DNA of 64,000 nucleotides. Origin: Pararhizobium sp. Lineage in GTDB: Bacteria; Pseudomonadota; Alphaproteobacteria; Rhizobiales; Rhizobiaceae. The notes beneath the pieces were generated by a model. It had not been told where the DNA came from, searched no databases, and saw only the letters and a program-made list of their open reading frames with translations. Shown here in pieces: positions 36,646 through 46,061 of the stretch; position 1 is the first letter of the stretch, and each line of letters begins with the position of its first letter. A program made the position numbers and the translations under genes. The stretch lies in NCBI GenBank assembly GCA_017794825.1, contig CP051237.1, positions 558,001 through 622,000 of the forward strand. The letters are read 5' to 3'.

Positions 36646-37152
36646 ATGCTCCGCACCTTGAATACAATCGTCGAGTTTCTCGCCCGATACACAGCACTCG
36701 CGGGCGGGTTGGTGCTGATCGCCGTTGTCCTGATGGCGTGTGTCAGCATTGCCGGCCGCGCCATGATCGGCATCGGCTTCGGGCCCGTTCCCGGTGATTT
36801 CGAACTGGTCGAGATCGGAGTCGGTTTCGCGGTTTTCTGTTTCCTGCCCTGGTGCCAGATCAAAGGCGGTCATGCCCGCGTCGATCTGTTCAAGCCGGTC
36901 TTCGGCGATGCATTCAACCGGTTCATCGATATCGTCGCCAACCTGCTGATGCTGATCGTCGCGTTTCTCATCGCCTGGCGGCTCTGGCTCGGCATGCTCG
37001 ACAAGAAGAGCTATCTGGAGACCACATTCATCCTGCAGTTTCCGGTCTGGATCGCCTATGCGGCAGGACTTGTCGGCGCTGTGGTTTTCGTTGTCGTCTC
37101 GGCTCATTGCCTGCTGAGGACGCTGTACGATCCCGCGGAGCGCCCGTCATGA
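36646..37152 (+). CDS. dctQ: TRAP transporter small membrane subunit DctQ
   Basis: A 168-residue protein with four membrane helices (about 17-38, 55-72, 92-112, 132-155). The short loop PGDFELVEIGVGFAVFCFLPWCQIKGGH is the DctQ signature. It partners DctM in a sodium-driven TRAP transporter for organic acids. Its stop overlaps the dctM start (ATGA). The usual periplasmic receptor gene dctP is not adjacent. Confidence 0.9.
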   Translation: MLRTLNTIVEFLARYTALAGGLVLIAVVLMACVSIAGRAMIGIGFGPVPGDFELVEIGVGFAVFCFLPWCQIKGGHARVDLFKPVFGDAFNRFIDIVANLLMLIVAFLIAWRLWLGMLDKKSYLETTFILQFPVWIAYAAGLVGAVVFVVVSAHCLLRTLYDPAERPS

Positions 37153-38471
37153 CGAACTTCGAGATCGGGCTCTGGTCGTTTCCCGTTCTGCTCGCGCTGA
37201 TATTCCTGCGTATCCCGATCGCCATCGCGATGCTTGTCGTCGGCTTCGGGGGCAACTATCTGGTGACAGGCTCCACGGGCATGGTGTTTTCGCAACTCAA
37301 GCACACCACCTACGGCACCTTCTCCAGCTATTCCTTTTCGATCATTCCGCTGTTTTTGCTGATGGGGCAATTCGCAACGCTCGGCGGCATGTCGGCTGCG
37401 CTCTTCAAAGCCGCTGAAAACTGGCTCGGTCACAAACGGGGCGGCGTCGCGATGGCGGCCGTCGGAGCCTGCGCCGGTTTCGGAGCGATCTGCGGATCAT
37501 CGCTCGCGACGGCCGCCACCATGGGTCAGGTCGCCCTGCCCGAACTGCGGAAATATGGCTATTCCGGACCTTTGGCGACCGGAGCGCTCGCCGCCGGCGG
37601 AACGCTTGGCATTCTCATCCCCCCCTCCGTCATTCTGGTCATCTACGCCATTCTGACGGAGCAAAATATAGCGAAACTGTTCGCAGCGGCGTTCATACCG
37701 GGCATTCTGGCGGCGATCAGCTACATGATCGCGATTTCGATCTACGCGCATTTGAGCAAGGACTCTGGACAGCTCCGCGAAAGATTGTCCTACAGGGACC
37801 GGCTGAAATCGCTGCTTCCGGTCTGGCCGGTCATGCTGATCTTCTTGCTGGTTGTCGGAGGCATCTATGCGGGCATATTCACGCCTACGGAAGCCGCCGC
37901 GGTCGGCGCGGCAGGCACCGGCGTCGTCGCCTTTTTGTCCGGCGGGATGACATTCGGAAAGCTTACGGAAGCAATCCTGTCGACGGCCAACACCACGGCG
38001 ATGATCTTCCTGATCATTCTGGGCGCCGGTTTCTTCAACAGTTTCCTGGCCCTGACGCAACTGCCTCAGGAAATGGCGACCTTTGTCGCAGAACAGAGCT
38101 TTAGCCCCTGGCTGGTGCTGTTTCTTGTGCTGGTGCTTTATCTGGTCTTCGGCTGCGTCATGGACAGCCTGTCCATGGTTCTGCTGACCGTGCCGATCTT
38201 CTTTCCGATCATGGTCGTGCTCGATTTCGGCCTCTCGCCTGACGAGTTCGGACTCTGGTTCGGCATCCTTGTGCTGATCGTCGTCGAGGTCGGGCTGATC
38301 ACCCCGCCGGTGGGCATGAACCTCTTTGTCATCAACGGCATGGCGCCGGAGATCCCGATCGGTCAGACCTTTCGAGGCGTTCTTCCCTTCGTGATTACCG
38401 ATATCGTGCGGGTGGCCATCCTGGCGGCCTTCCCCGCGATCACGCTGGGCCTCGTATGGCTGATGTATTGA
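37149..38471 (+). CDS. dctM: TRAP transporter large membrane subunit DctM
   Basis: A 440-residue inner membrane permease with about twelve helices. DctM hallmarks: RIPIAIAMLVVGFGG, FLLMGQFATLGGMSAALFKA, GFGAICGSSLATAATMG, GTLGILIPPSVILVIYAI, TPTEAAAVGAAGT, FGCVMDSLSMVLLTVPIFFP, and GLITPPVGMNLFVING. The true start is the ATG at 37149 that overlaps dctQ's stop; the open frame extending back to 36852 runs out of frame through dctQ and is not coding. It ends 16 bases from the convergent ligase gene. Confidence 0.93.
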   Translation: MTNFEIGLWSFPVLLALIFLRIPIAIAMLVVGFGGNYLVTGSTGMVFSQLKHTTYGTFSSYSFSIIPLFLLMGQFATLGGMSAALFKAAENWLGHKRGGVAMAAVGACAGFGAICGSSLATAATMGQVALPELRKYGYSGPLATGALAAGGTLGILIPPSVILVIYAILTEQNIAKLFAAAFIPGILAAISYMIAISIYAHLSKDSGQLRERLSYRDRLKSLLPVWPVMLIFLLVVGGIYAGIFTPTEAAAVGAAGTGVVAFLSGGMTFGKLTEAILSTANTTAMIFLIILGAGFFNSFLALTQLPQEMATFVAEQSFSPWLVLFLVLVLYLVFGCVMDSLSMVLLTVPIFFPIMVVLDFGLSPDEFGLWFGILVLIVVEVGLITPPVGMNLFVINGMAPEIPIGQTFRGVLPFVITDIVRVAILAAFPAITLGLVWLMY

Positions 38472-38487
38472 CCGCCGACGAACACGC

Positions 38488-40332
38488 TCAGGCTTCGATG
38501 ACGTCCGGTCGTCCCGCATAAAGCGCATCAACCAGCTCAGGGCGGTTGCGCAGAACCGCGCGCTGGTTGATCGAGCCCTTGTCGGTCACTTCGCCCTTGT
38601 CGAGATCCGGCGGCTCGGCCATCACGATCATCTTCATGATGCGGGTCGAGGAGCCAGTTGCGGATTTCGCGAGGTCGGTCAGCTTTTCCTGAAATGCGGC
38701 GCGCGCAACATCACTGTCGAGAACTTCCGCCAGATTCTTGCCCTCGAAGTGGCCGGAAGCAAGCTCGCGCACATGTTGCTCGTGAGGAATGGCGAGCGCC
38801 GCCAGGTAATCACGGTTTTCCCCGACGATCACCACGTCCTTCACGAGGCCGGAGAAATGATTGATGAAGCCTGCCCGGAGCGCGCCGACAGCCACCCAGG
38901 TTCCGGTCGAGAGCTTGAAGTTCTCCGCAATCCGCCCGTCGAAGAAAAAGCCCTTTGTAAAATCTTCAGGATCGGCCGGCCGCAGCGCGTCGCCGAGACA
39001 ATAGAAACCTTCCTCGTCGAAAGCCTTCTGCGTCTGTTCCGCGTCATTGAGATAGCCCGGTGTGATGGACGGCCCCTTGAGGCGCGCTTCCAGCTTGTCC
39101 TCGTTGGGCACGAGTTTCAGGACCAACCCGCGGGAAGGAACGCCGATATTGCCGGCGGAATCCTGCGGCTCCATGCACATGAGCGCAAAAGGCGCGGTTT
39201 CGGTCGCGCCCAGTCCGGCGGCGAGCAGAACGTCGTGACCGGTGGTCCTTCTGGCGAGTTCCTTCAGCTTGTCCCAGGTGTGCTGGGCCATTCCGGCGCC
39301 CGCATACATCATCATGCTCAGGTCACGGAAGAAGCTGGCGCAGAGCTTGGCGTCCACTTCGAACGCCTTCGCCAGCATGTCGTAGCCGACCGGAACATTG
39401 AAGTACCACGACGGCGATATCTCCTTCAGGTTCCGGATCGTTTCCTGAATGCCGACAGGCGTGGGCTTGCCGTCATCGATATAGAAGGTGCCGCCATGAT
39501 ACAGGATCATGTTGAAAACCTTGTTGCCGCTGGCCGTATGATTCCAGGGCGCCCAGTCGACGACGACCGGCGGACGTTCCCGCAGAAACGTGTAGCAATC
39601 GGCGACCATCGCCTGATTTGAGGTCATCATCCGTTGCGTGTTGATGACGCCTTTCGGACTGCCGGTGGAGCCGGAAGTAAAAAGATACTTGGCGACCGTG
39701 TCCGCATCGACGGTGCGACAGGCGTCTTCCGCCTCCTGGGTCGCCTCGGTCGCCAGGACGTCGTCAAAAAGTACGCTGTCGCCGACGAACGGCCCCGGTT
39801 CGCAGACAACAAGCTGCATTCCGGGCTTGAGGATCGCCTTGATGGCTGCGGCGTATTTTTCGCCGTCATCGGCAAAGACAAGCCCGGGCTGAAGATTGGC
39901 GACGAGATCGGAAAGCTTGCCGTGGTCGCTGGACATCAGGGAATAGGCCGGCGAGACAGCCGCCGACGGTATGCCGACATACTGCGCGCCCAGCGCCATC
40001 AGCGCGTGCTCTATACTGTTCTCCGACAGGATGAGAACCGGCCGTGATGCGTCAAGGCCAATCGAAAGCAGGTAACTGCCGATAGACCGGACGGCCGCCA
40101 GCGCATCGCGATAATTGATTTTCCGCCAGTCCCCGCCTTTCTCGCGCCGCGCGAGATAAGTCGTTTCAGGTCGTTCTTCAGCCCAGCGCAGCAGACAGTC
40201 AGTCATCTTTTCCGGGTAAGGATCGAGCGGTTGCGTCTGCTCCATCAGGATCGAGCCGTCGCTACGTTTCTCGATCCGCAAATCAGGCTTCCACGGCGCA
40301 AAAGATCTACGCAGCGTTTCCGGTTGCACCAT
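38488..40332 (-). CDS. Acyl-CoA synthetase, feruloyl-CoA-synthase-like
   Basis: Activates a carboxylic acid, probably aromatic, with ATP and CoA. The 614-residue ANL-superfamily enzyme has the P-loop YLFTSGSTGSPKGV, PWNHTASGNKVFN, the motif GLGATETAPFA, and FFFDGRIAENFKLSTGTWV near the hinge, which together look like the feruloyl-CoA synthase subgroup (the NFKL-x-x-G-x-W-V form). Start 40332 has GGGAGGATA directly before it; 21 further open codons upstream lack one. Nearby crotonase, dehydrogenase, TRAP transporter and MarR genes support a catabolic pathway for a hydroxycinnamate-like acid (inference). Confidence 0.85.
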   Translation of the reverse strand: MVQPETLRRSFAPWKPDLRIEKRSDGSILMEQTQPLDPYPEKMTDCLLRWAEERPETTYLARREKGGDWRKINYRDALAAVRSIGSYLLSIGLDASRPVLILSENSIEHALMALGAQYVGIPSAAVSPAYSLMSSDHGKLSDLVANLQPGLVFADDGEKYAAAIKAILKPGMQLVVCEPGPFVGDSVLFDDVLATEATQEAEDACRTVDADTVAKYLFTSGSTGSPKGVINTQRMMTSNQAMVADCYTFLRERPPVVVDWAPWNHTASGNKVFNMILYHGGTFYIDDGKPTPVGIQETIRNLKEISPSWYFNVPVGYDMLAKAFEVDAKLCASFFRDLSMMMYAGAGMAQHTWDKLKELARRTTGHDVLLAAGLGATETAPFALMCMEPQDSAGNIGVPSRGLVLKLVPNEDKLEARLKGPSITPGYLNDAEQTQKAFDEEGFYCLGDALRPADPEDFTKGFFFDGRIAENFKLSTGTWVAVGALRAGFINHFSGLVKDVVIVGENRDYLAALAIPHEQHVRELASGHFEGKNLAEVLDSDVARAAFQEKLTDLAKSATGSSTRIMKMIVMAEPPDLDKGEVTDKGSINQRAVLRNRPELVDALYAGRPDVIEA

Positions 40333-40563
40333 TATCCTCCCGCAATCTTCCGTACCCGCAACTCCGCGCCAATATTGCCACGGTTCGTCACGCATTGTCT
40401 ACGATGAAACAGTTAGGTGACAGAACTAATAGCCTCTTCCGAACAGCAACCGGATGATCGAGTCTGACCGAGTCATGGATTTCGATTTTTGCGCCGTATT
40501 CCATCCATCAACGAACGCGAAAAGGGAGATGTCCATATACGGAAACCGCTTCCGTCGTGATCG

Positions 40564-41331
40564 TCAGCGCGGCGCCATGCGAATGGCGCCGTCCAGCCGA
40601 ATGACCTCTCCGTTCAGCATTGGATTTTCAATGATCGACCGCGCAAGCATCGCATATTCCGCCGGCAGTCCGAGGCGCGAAGGGAAAGGAACCTGCGCGC
40701 CAAGCGACGCCTGAACCTCGTCGGACAGACCCGCCAGAAGCGGCGTCAGGAAGATGCCGGGCGCAATGGTCATGACCCGGACGCCCGAGGCTGCGAGATC
40801 GCGCGCCATCGGCAGCGTCATTCCGACAATCCCGCCCTTGGACGATGAATAGGCGACCTGCCCTATCTGCCCGTCATAGGCGGCGACGGAGGCGGTGTTG
40901 ATGATGACGCCGCGCTCTCCGTCTTCGTTCAACGGTTCGGCTTCCGCCATGCCGGCCGCCGCGCGCGATGCGCAAAGAAAGGTCCCCATCAGGTTGACGC
41001 GTATGACCTTCTCGTACAGCGAGAAATCATGGGGCTGCCCCTTGGAGACAGTCTTCATCGCTCCGCCGATTCCGGCGCAGTTGACAAATATGTTCTCTTG
41101 CCCCTGGGCGGCGCGCGCCGCCTTGAACGCTGCTTCCACGCTTTTGACGTCGCTGACGTCGACCTTGATGAATTCGCCGCCGATGTCCGCGCTCAGCGCT
41201 ATGCCCTTCTCCTCGTTGAGGTCGAAGATGCACACCCTGGCGCCGCTGCCGGCAAGGTTGCGCACAACCGCCTCACCCAGTCCCGAAGCGCCGCCCGAGA
41301 CAATCGCCGTTGTGCTTGAATCAATCTTCAT
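40564..41331 (-). CDS. Short-chain dehydrogenase, 3-hydroxyacyl-CoA dehydrogenase (HSD17B10)-like
   Basis: A 255-residue NAD(P)-dependent oxidoreductase. It has [14 protein letters not shown] (cofactor loop), [30 protein letters not shown] with catalytic Ser, Tyr and Lys, and an ending similar to type-II 3-hydroxyacyl-CoA dehydrogenases ([13 protein letters not shown]). It would oxidise a 3-hydroxyacyl-CoA made by the crotonase. It overlaps the MarR gene's end by 11 bases, so both are co-transcribed. 231 bases separate it from the downstream ligase gene. Confidence 0.88.
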   Translation of the reverse strand: MKIDSSTTAIVSGGASGLGEAVVRNLAGSGARVCIFDLNEEKGIALSADIGGEFIKVDVSDVKSVEAAFKAARAAQGQENIFVNCAGIGGAMKTVSKGQPHDFSLYEKVIRVNLMGTFLCASRAAAGMAEAEPLNEDGERGVIINTASVAAYDGQIGQVAYSSSKGGIVGMTLPMARDLAASGVRVMTIAPGIFLTPLLAGLSDEVQASLGAQVPFPSRLGLPAEYAMLARSIIENPMLNGEVIRLDGAIRMAPR

Positions 41332-41818
41332 TCTGTTTTCCTCCCTTGTAGGCCATGTGAATCCGGCGCAGCAGAGCCATCAACATCATCCTGTCGCTCT
41401 GGCTCAGGTCCGACAGGATCCGGTCTTCATGATCGGCGATCCTCTTGATGGCCTTTTTGTAGAGCGCCTTCCCCGCATCCGTTACCGCCAGCGCATAGGC
41501 GCGGCGGTCGCCAGGCGCCCTTTCCCGCACGACAAGACCGCGCTCCTCCAGCTCATCCACGATGACGACCGTTCCCGACCGTTCGATGCCGAGCGTGCGC
41601 GCCACCTCGATCTGGCTGATTTTCGGGTTTTCAATCACCAGAGACAGGACGGAAAATGTCCGCTGCCGCAAATCGAATTCGGCGAGGTTCTGCTTCAGAT
41701 CCTGATAGAACAACATGTAGGCGCGCTTCATGTTGTAGCCGATCAGTCCAAGGAGATCTGCCTGGCCAATTTCGCCGTCGGAGACTTCCTCGCCAGCATT
41801 TTCGTCCGTTTGATTCAC
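41321..41818 (-). CDS. MarR-family transcriptional regulator
   Basis: A 165-residue winged-helix repressor: dimerisation helices at both ends, core [43 protein letters not shown] (about 70-110; split here only for description) with the DxRxxxLxLT-type wing. In related loci (FerR, CouR) a MarR protein represses hydroxycinnamate genes and is released by the CoA-thioester, which fits the ligase and dehydrogenase downstream; this is by analogy. It likely binds the inverted repeat 25 bases upstream (41843-41863). Confidence 0.9.
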   Translation of the reverse strand: MNQTDENAGEEVSDGEIGQADLLGLIGYNMKRAYMLFYQDLKQNLAEFDLRQRTFSVLSLVIENPKISQIEVARTLGIERSGTVVIVDELEERGLVVRERAPGDRRAYALAVTDAGKALYKKAIKRIADHEDRILSDLSQSDRMMLMALLRRIHMAYKGGKQNED

Positions 41819-41842
41819 GACTACCCCCGCACATCGTTGCCA

Positions 41843-41863
41843 ATTGTTCTATATGGTAACAAT
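41843..41863. promoter_or_regulatory. Inverted repeat, candidate MarR operator
   Basis: ATTGTT (41843-41848) and AACAAT (41858-41863) flank a 9-base spacer, with further symmetry outside (GTTGCC before, GGTAAC overlapping). It lies between the marR-type gene and the divergent dioxygenase gene and so could govern both. Confidence 0.6.
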
Positions 41864-41971
41864 CCGGTGATGTAAATCTCGCCAACCCCGTGCAACGCCC
41901 GGCCTGTCTATTGACAGGCACTGGAGCGTATGGTCACGCTTTGCATCGAATTTTCCAGACAGGAGCGCCCG

Positions 41972-42964
41972 ATGTCCAAAGCCTTTCCCGTGTTCGATCT
42001 TGCAGCCTTCGAGACCGCGGATCCGCAAACGAGGAAAGCGCTAGGCGAAGATGTGGACCGGATTTGCCGCCAGACCGGATTTCTGGCCATCGGCAATCAT
42101 GGCGTCGCGCAGGAAATCATCGATGCGGCCTGGGGCAAGGCCCAGGAATTCTTCAACCTTCCCGCGGATGTGAAACTGCATGCGCGCGCGCCCTATGACG
42201 GATATCCGTACGGCTATCTGGGACCGGAAAAGGAGGCGCTCGCCAAATCGCGCGGAGACGACACGCCGCCGGATCTGAAAGAAAGCTTCAACGGCGGACC
42301 GCTCGCGACCCCGGCGGACGTTTCCGATCCCGACGCGCTGTCTTTCTGTTACGCCGACACAATATGGCCCGGCGAACCTGATGGTTTCGCAGAGGCCTGG
42401 AAAACCTATTACCGGGCGATGGAGGATCTGGCGTCGCGCATCATGAAGGTATTCGCCGTGGCGCTGAATTTGCCGGACGATTATTTTGAGTCCTATATCG
42501 ATGAACCGATCAGCGCCCTGCGCGCGCTCAATTACCCTGAACAGACAGTTGCTCCCAAAACCGGCCAGCTTCGCGCCGGCGCCCATACCGACTACGGCAG
42601 CCTCACAATTCTGCTGCCGCAGGCGGGCTCGCGGGGTCTCGAGATTCTTTCTCCGGAGGGCGACTGGATCGCCGTCCCGCCTGTGCCGGGCGCCTTCGTC
42701 ATCAATATCGGCGACCTGATGGCCCGGTGGACAAATGATCGCTGGGTTTCGACGCTGCACCGAGTCGTCAATCCGCCGCCTGAGGAAGGCGGCATGGATC
42801 GCAGGCAATCCTTCGCTTTTTTTCACCAGCCCAACTGGTCGGCGTCGATCGAGTGCCTGGAATCCTGCCGCTCAGAGGACGGCGGAGCGAAATACGCGCC
42901 GGTGCTGTCCGGACCCTATCTCATGTCGAAATTCCAGGCGACCACAGTGCCAAAAGCGTCGTAA
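41972..42964 (+). CDS. 2-oxoglutarate/Fe(II)-dependent dioxygenase (isopenicillin N synthase-like)
   Basis: A 330-residue oxygenase. The N-terminal DIOX_N region (VFDLAAFETADPQTRKAL, then RQTGFLAIGNHGV) is followed by the double-stranded beta-helix core with the iron ligands HTDYGS (His, Asp) and LHRVVNPP (distal His), and RQSFAFFH with the Arg that binds 2-oxoglutarate. It hydroxylates or desaturates a small molecule; the substrate is unknown. Start 41972 has AGGAGC 8 bases before. It is divergent from the MarR gene and shares the candidate operator. Confidence 0.9.
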   Translation: MSKAFPVFDLAAFETADPQTRKALGEDVDRICRQTGFLAIGNHGVAQEIIDAAWGKAQEFFNLPADVKLHARAPYDGYPYGYLGPEKEALAKSRGDDTPPDLKESFNGGPLATPADVSDPDALSFCYADTIWPGEPDGFAEAWKTYYRAMEDLASRIMKVFAVALNLPDDYFESYIDEPISALRALNYPEQTVAPKTGQLRAGAHTDYGSLTILLPQAGSRGLEILSPEGDWIAVPPVPGAFVINIGDLMARWTNDRWVSTLHRVVNPPPEEGGMDRRQSFAFFHQPNWSASIECLESCRSEDGGAKYAPVLSGPYLMSKFQATTVPKAS

Positions 42965-43113
42965 CATACTATCGATAATTGCAATCGAATCATGGATTTC
43001 GCGGCATTCGTTGCGCAATTGATTCAGCGGTTGGCGCCGCTTGTAACGACGCGCAGTGTGACTATGATGGCGCGGCCTGCCGGCGCTATCGCCACCCTCT
43101 CTGGAGACCGTAA

Positions 43114-44298
43114 ATGAGCCCTGTCCTGGAAATCGCCGATCTGAAGCGAACAGCGCGGCGGCGCGTGCCCAAGCTGTTTTTCGACTATGCGGATTCCGGA
43201 TCCTGGACAGAAAGCACCTACGCGGCGAATGAAGCGGACTTTCGGGAAATCAAGTTGCGGCAGCGCGTCGCCGTCGACATGACGAACCGCTCGGTGGCGA
43301 CAAAAATGATCGGCCGCGACGTTTCGCTTCCGATCGCGCTTGCCCCGACAGGTCTGTGCGGCATGCAGCGGGCCGATGGCGAAATACTGGCGGCCAAGGC
43401 GGCGGAGGAATTGGGTATTCCGTTCACGCTGTCAACGATGAGCATATGTTCAATCGAGGATGTCGCCGAACACACCAAGGCGCCCTTCTGGTTCCAGCTT
43501 TATGTCATGCGCGACAAGGACTTCGTGCGCAGTCTGATCGACCGGGCGCGAACCGCCGGCTGTTCCGCCCTGGTGCTGACTCTCGACCTGCAGATCCTCG
43601 GGCAGCGCCACAAGGACCTGCGCAACGGATTGACCGCGCCTCCGCGGCTGACGCCCAAGCATCTGTGGCAAATGGCGACCTCGCCCTACTGGGTCGCAGC
43701 CATGGCGAAAACAAACAGACGCACTTTCCGCAACATCGTCGGCCACGCCCAGGGCGTCTCCGACATGTCCGCCCTGCACAGCTGGACCGCCGAGCAGTTC
43801 GACCCGAAGCTGTCATGGGACGATGTCAAATGGGTCAAGGACTATTGGGGCGGGCCACTCATCCTGAAAGGCATTCTCGACCCTGAAGACGCCAGGATGG
43901 CGGTCGATACCGGCGCAGAAGCCATCATCGTCTCCAACCACGGCGGACGCCAGCTCGACGGCGCCGCGTCGTCCATCCGGGTCCTGCCGGAAATCGTGGA
44001 GGCCGTCGGCGACAAGATCGAAGTACATTTTGATGGCGGCATCCGTTCCGGCCAGGACATATTGAAGGCGAAATGCCTTGGTGCGAAAGCCACCTATGTC
44101 GGACGCCCGTATCTCTACGGGCTCGGCGCTTTCGGCAAGGAGGGTGTCCACAAGATGTACGACATCCTGAAGAAGGAGCTCGACATCACCATGGCGCTGT
44201 GCGGAGAGCGCGACTTCGAGAATATGGGCCGGCACAACCTTTACTCCGTGTTCGGAGAGAAGGTCGATCACAGTTCCCCGGCTGGTTCAGCAGGCTGA
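43114..44298 (+). CDS. FMN-dependent alpha-hydroxy-acid dehydrogenase (L-lactate dehydrogenase type)
   Basis: A 394-residue flavoenzyme oxidising L-lactate or another L-2-hydroxyacid and feeding electrons to quinone. It begins LEIADLKRTARRRVPKLFFD, typical of LldD, and contains APTGLCGMQRADGE, FQLYVMRDKDF, the catalytic SNHGGRQLDGA with His and Arg, and FDGGIRSGQDILKA for FMN phosphate. Length agrees with LldD (380-396). ATG 43114 is preceded by TCTGGAGA. It ends 6 bases from the stop of the convergent glycosyltransferase. Confidence 0.9.
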   Translation: MSPVLEIADLKRTARRRVPKLFFDYADSGSWTESTYAANEADFREIKLRQRVAVDMTNRSVATKMIGRDVSLPIALAPTGLCGMQRADGEILAAKAAEELGIPFTLSTMSICSIEDVAEHTKAPFWFQLYVMRDKDFVRSLIDRARTAGCSALVLTLDLQILGQRHKDLRNGLTAPPRLTPKHLWQMATSPYWVAAMAKTNRRTFRNIVGHAQGVSDMSALHSWTAEQFDPKLSWDDVKWVKDYWGGPLILKGILDPEDARMAVDTGAEAIIVSNHGGRQLDGAASSIRVLPEIVEAVGDKIEVHFDGGIRSGQDILKAKCLGAKATYVGRPYLYGLGAFGKEGVHKMYDILKKELDITMALCGERDFENMGRHNLYSVFGEKVDHSSPAGSAG

Positions 44299-44304
44299 AA
44301 AAGA

Positions 44305-45768
44305 CTATTGCTGGTTTGACATCCCGGCCCGGACAAACGCCGCGGTAAACGGACGCGCGTCGCCGCGGAAACGGTAAGCAGCCGAAAAGGACGTCTTGTC
44401 GCCAAGCGCGTATACATCTTTGAATTGTTCGTTGAACGCCCTCGCCGTCGCACCCGCAAAAGGACTGTTTTCCGGGCTCCAGACAAGAACGAATTCGTCA
44501 GGCAGTTCGAAACCGAGCGGAATGCGGTCGGGCGTCAGAACCGTCCAGCCAGGCTGCTTGTAGGCGATGTTGCCGGCAAGCCAGCCATTGTAGGAATAGA
44601 CGAAACGCGCCTGCGGGTATTCCTCTGCGATCCGCTCCGTCAAAGCCGCGATCGGGGCAGCGCTGTAGGAGGGCTTGCGCGGCGTTCCGTAAAGCATGTT
44701 CACCGGCAGCGCCACGAGCACGACGAGAGCCAGCATGGCGACGACCTGCGCCAGGCGAATGTGTCCGACGGCGCTCAGTCTGGGCAGGGTCCAAAGCACA
44801 AGAGCAGGCGCCGCGAGCACGAGGACCGGCTGGAGCCATCGATCCTTTACGTTTGTTACGCCGGAAAACAGCACCAGGGCGAGCGTCAGCGCCGCGGCGA
44901 TGATGATCGTTCTGACAAGAAGCTTCAACAACAGCGCAGGCTGCGCTGCTTCCTCTTCCGGCCGAACCCCGTATCGCAGGCGCAGCAGACCCAGAACGAC
45001 CAGCGCGAGGATAAAAAACAACGCCGCCGCCAGGAAGTACTCGGATACTCCGGCAAGGGCGGTCGAGACGACGCCTTGATCCTGCTGAAGCTCGAACTTC
45101 TGGGTGGACGATAGCGCCAAATCCCGGTTTTCAAGAATCCATGCCACCGGATTGAAAAGAACCAGCGCTGCGACAAAACCGCTGACTGCCAGCCGCCAAT
45201 TGGCGACGGTCGCGCGCATATCCGGCAGTGTGAGGCCGGCGAACAACAGCGCTACCGGAACTATCGCATAGTTGAACTTCGACAGGCAGCCCAACCCGAC
45301 GGCCAGTCCGAACAGGACATACCATGCAAGACTGCGTCGCTGATTGAGTAGCCAAAAGACCAGCGCCGTCACCATCACGGAAGTCGTCGCCATTACGGAG
45401 TGCGTCAGTGCGCGCTGACTTTCCCAGGAGATTTGAGGCAACAGCATCAACGAAATCGTTGCAAGACCCGACTGGGTCCTGTCGAAGGTCGTGCGCAACA
45501 GCGCATAGAGGCTAAGATAAGTCAGGCACAACAGGGCGTTCTTGAGAAGGGACAGCGAAAAGACGCTTTCCCCCATGACAAGGAAGATTGTGTGTTGCAG
45601 CCAGTTGAACAGAGGCGGCTGCGGTCCATAACCCCAGGCGTATTCCCGCGAATCAAGTATAGCCTGCGCCTCATCCAGACCAAGCGCGCCTCCCATGAGG
45701 GTGCGCAGCAGAATCTGCACTGCGAAATAGCCTATGATGATGATCGGCCATGAACGATCGAGCCGCAT
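44305..45768 (-). CDS. PMT/ArnT-family glycosyltransferase (GT39/GT83 type)
   Basis: A 487-residue inner membrane enzyme with about twelve helices. The N-terminal loop has the acidic motif GGALGLDEAQAIL (Asp-Glu), and YGPQPPLFNWLQH follows, both characteristic of lipid-linked-sugar-dependent glycosyltransferases such as ArnT. It transfers a sugar from a polyprenyl carrier to lipid A, protein or glycan on the periplasmic side. The C-terminal third is a periplasmic domain. It stands alone; the acceptor is unknown. Confidence 0.85.
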   Translation of the reverse strand: MRLDRSWPIIIIGYFAVQILLRTLMGGALGLDEAQAILDSREYAWGYGPQPPLFNWLQHTIFLVMGESVFSLSLLKNALLCLTYLSLYALLRTTFDRTQSGLATISLMLLPQISWESQRALTHSVMATTSVMVTALVFWLLNQRRSLAWYVLFGLAVGLGCLSKFNYAIVPVALLFAGLTLPDMRATVANWRLAVSGFVAALVLFNPVAWILENRDLALSSTQKFELQQDQGVVSTALAGVSEYFLAAALFFILALVVLGLLRLRYGVRPEEEAAQPALLLKLLVRTIIIAAALTLALVLFSGVTNVKDRWLQPVLVLAAPALVLWTLPRLSAVGHIRLAQVVAMLALVVLVALPVNMLYGTPRKPSYSAAPIAALTERIAEEYPQARFVYSYNGWLAGNIAYKQPGWTVLTPDRIPLGFELPDEFVLVWSPENSPFAGATARAFNEQFKDVYALGDKTSFSAAYRFRGDARPFTAAFVRAGMSNQQ

Positions 45769-46061
45769 TTCGTGTCCGCTTGTTTCCCGTCCCTGCCGCC
45801 TACCTAGCTTGCCGCCAGGCCTCTGGCAAGCGCCGGATCAAGTCCTCGATGCCTGTGAGGGGACGTGTGGCGACGGTGTGCTGCGATATTGGATTCCTTT
45901 TTTTGATAATTGGTTAACCATCCTTTTTAACAAACGGATTCAGGATAATCGCCGCTTTACCTGGCTCTGTTGCAAAGCAGCAACAAATGGTTGTTCCAAC
46001 GTTAATTTTTTGAGGCTACTAAGGTCGCTGATTTGTTATTTCCTTTGAAGGAGTGGGATAG
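45769..46061. other. Intergenic region with the promoter of the outer membrane protein gene
   Basis: About 290 bases between divergent genes. The right half is AT-rich and contains the 10-base palindrome TGGTTAACCA (45911-45920). GAAGGAG is the ribosome site at about 46047-46053 for the next gene. The high expression usual for such proteins suggests a strong promoter here, but I could not fix the -35 and -10 elements. Confidence 0.4.

Noticed and set aside
37497..38531. 344-codon open frame on the minus strand
   Set aside because: It is antisense to dctM; the translation is extremely polar and has no recognisable domain.
43450..43779. Small minus-strand frames opposite the hydroxyacid dehydrogenase
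   Set aside because: They are shadows of a clear FMN enzyme gene, with no start signals.
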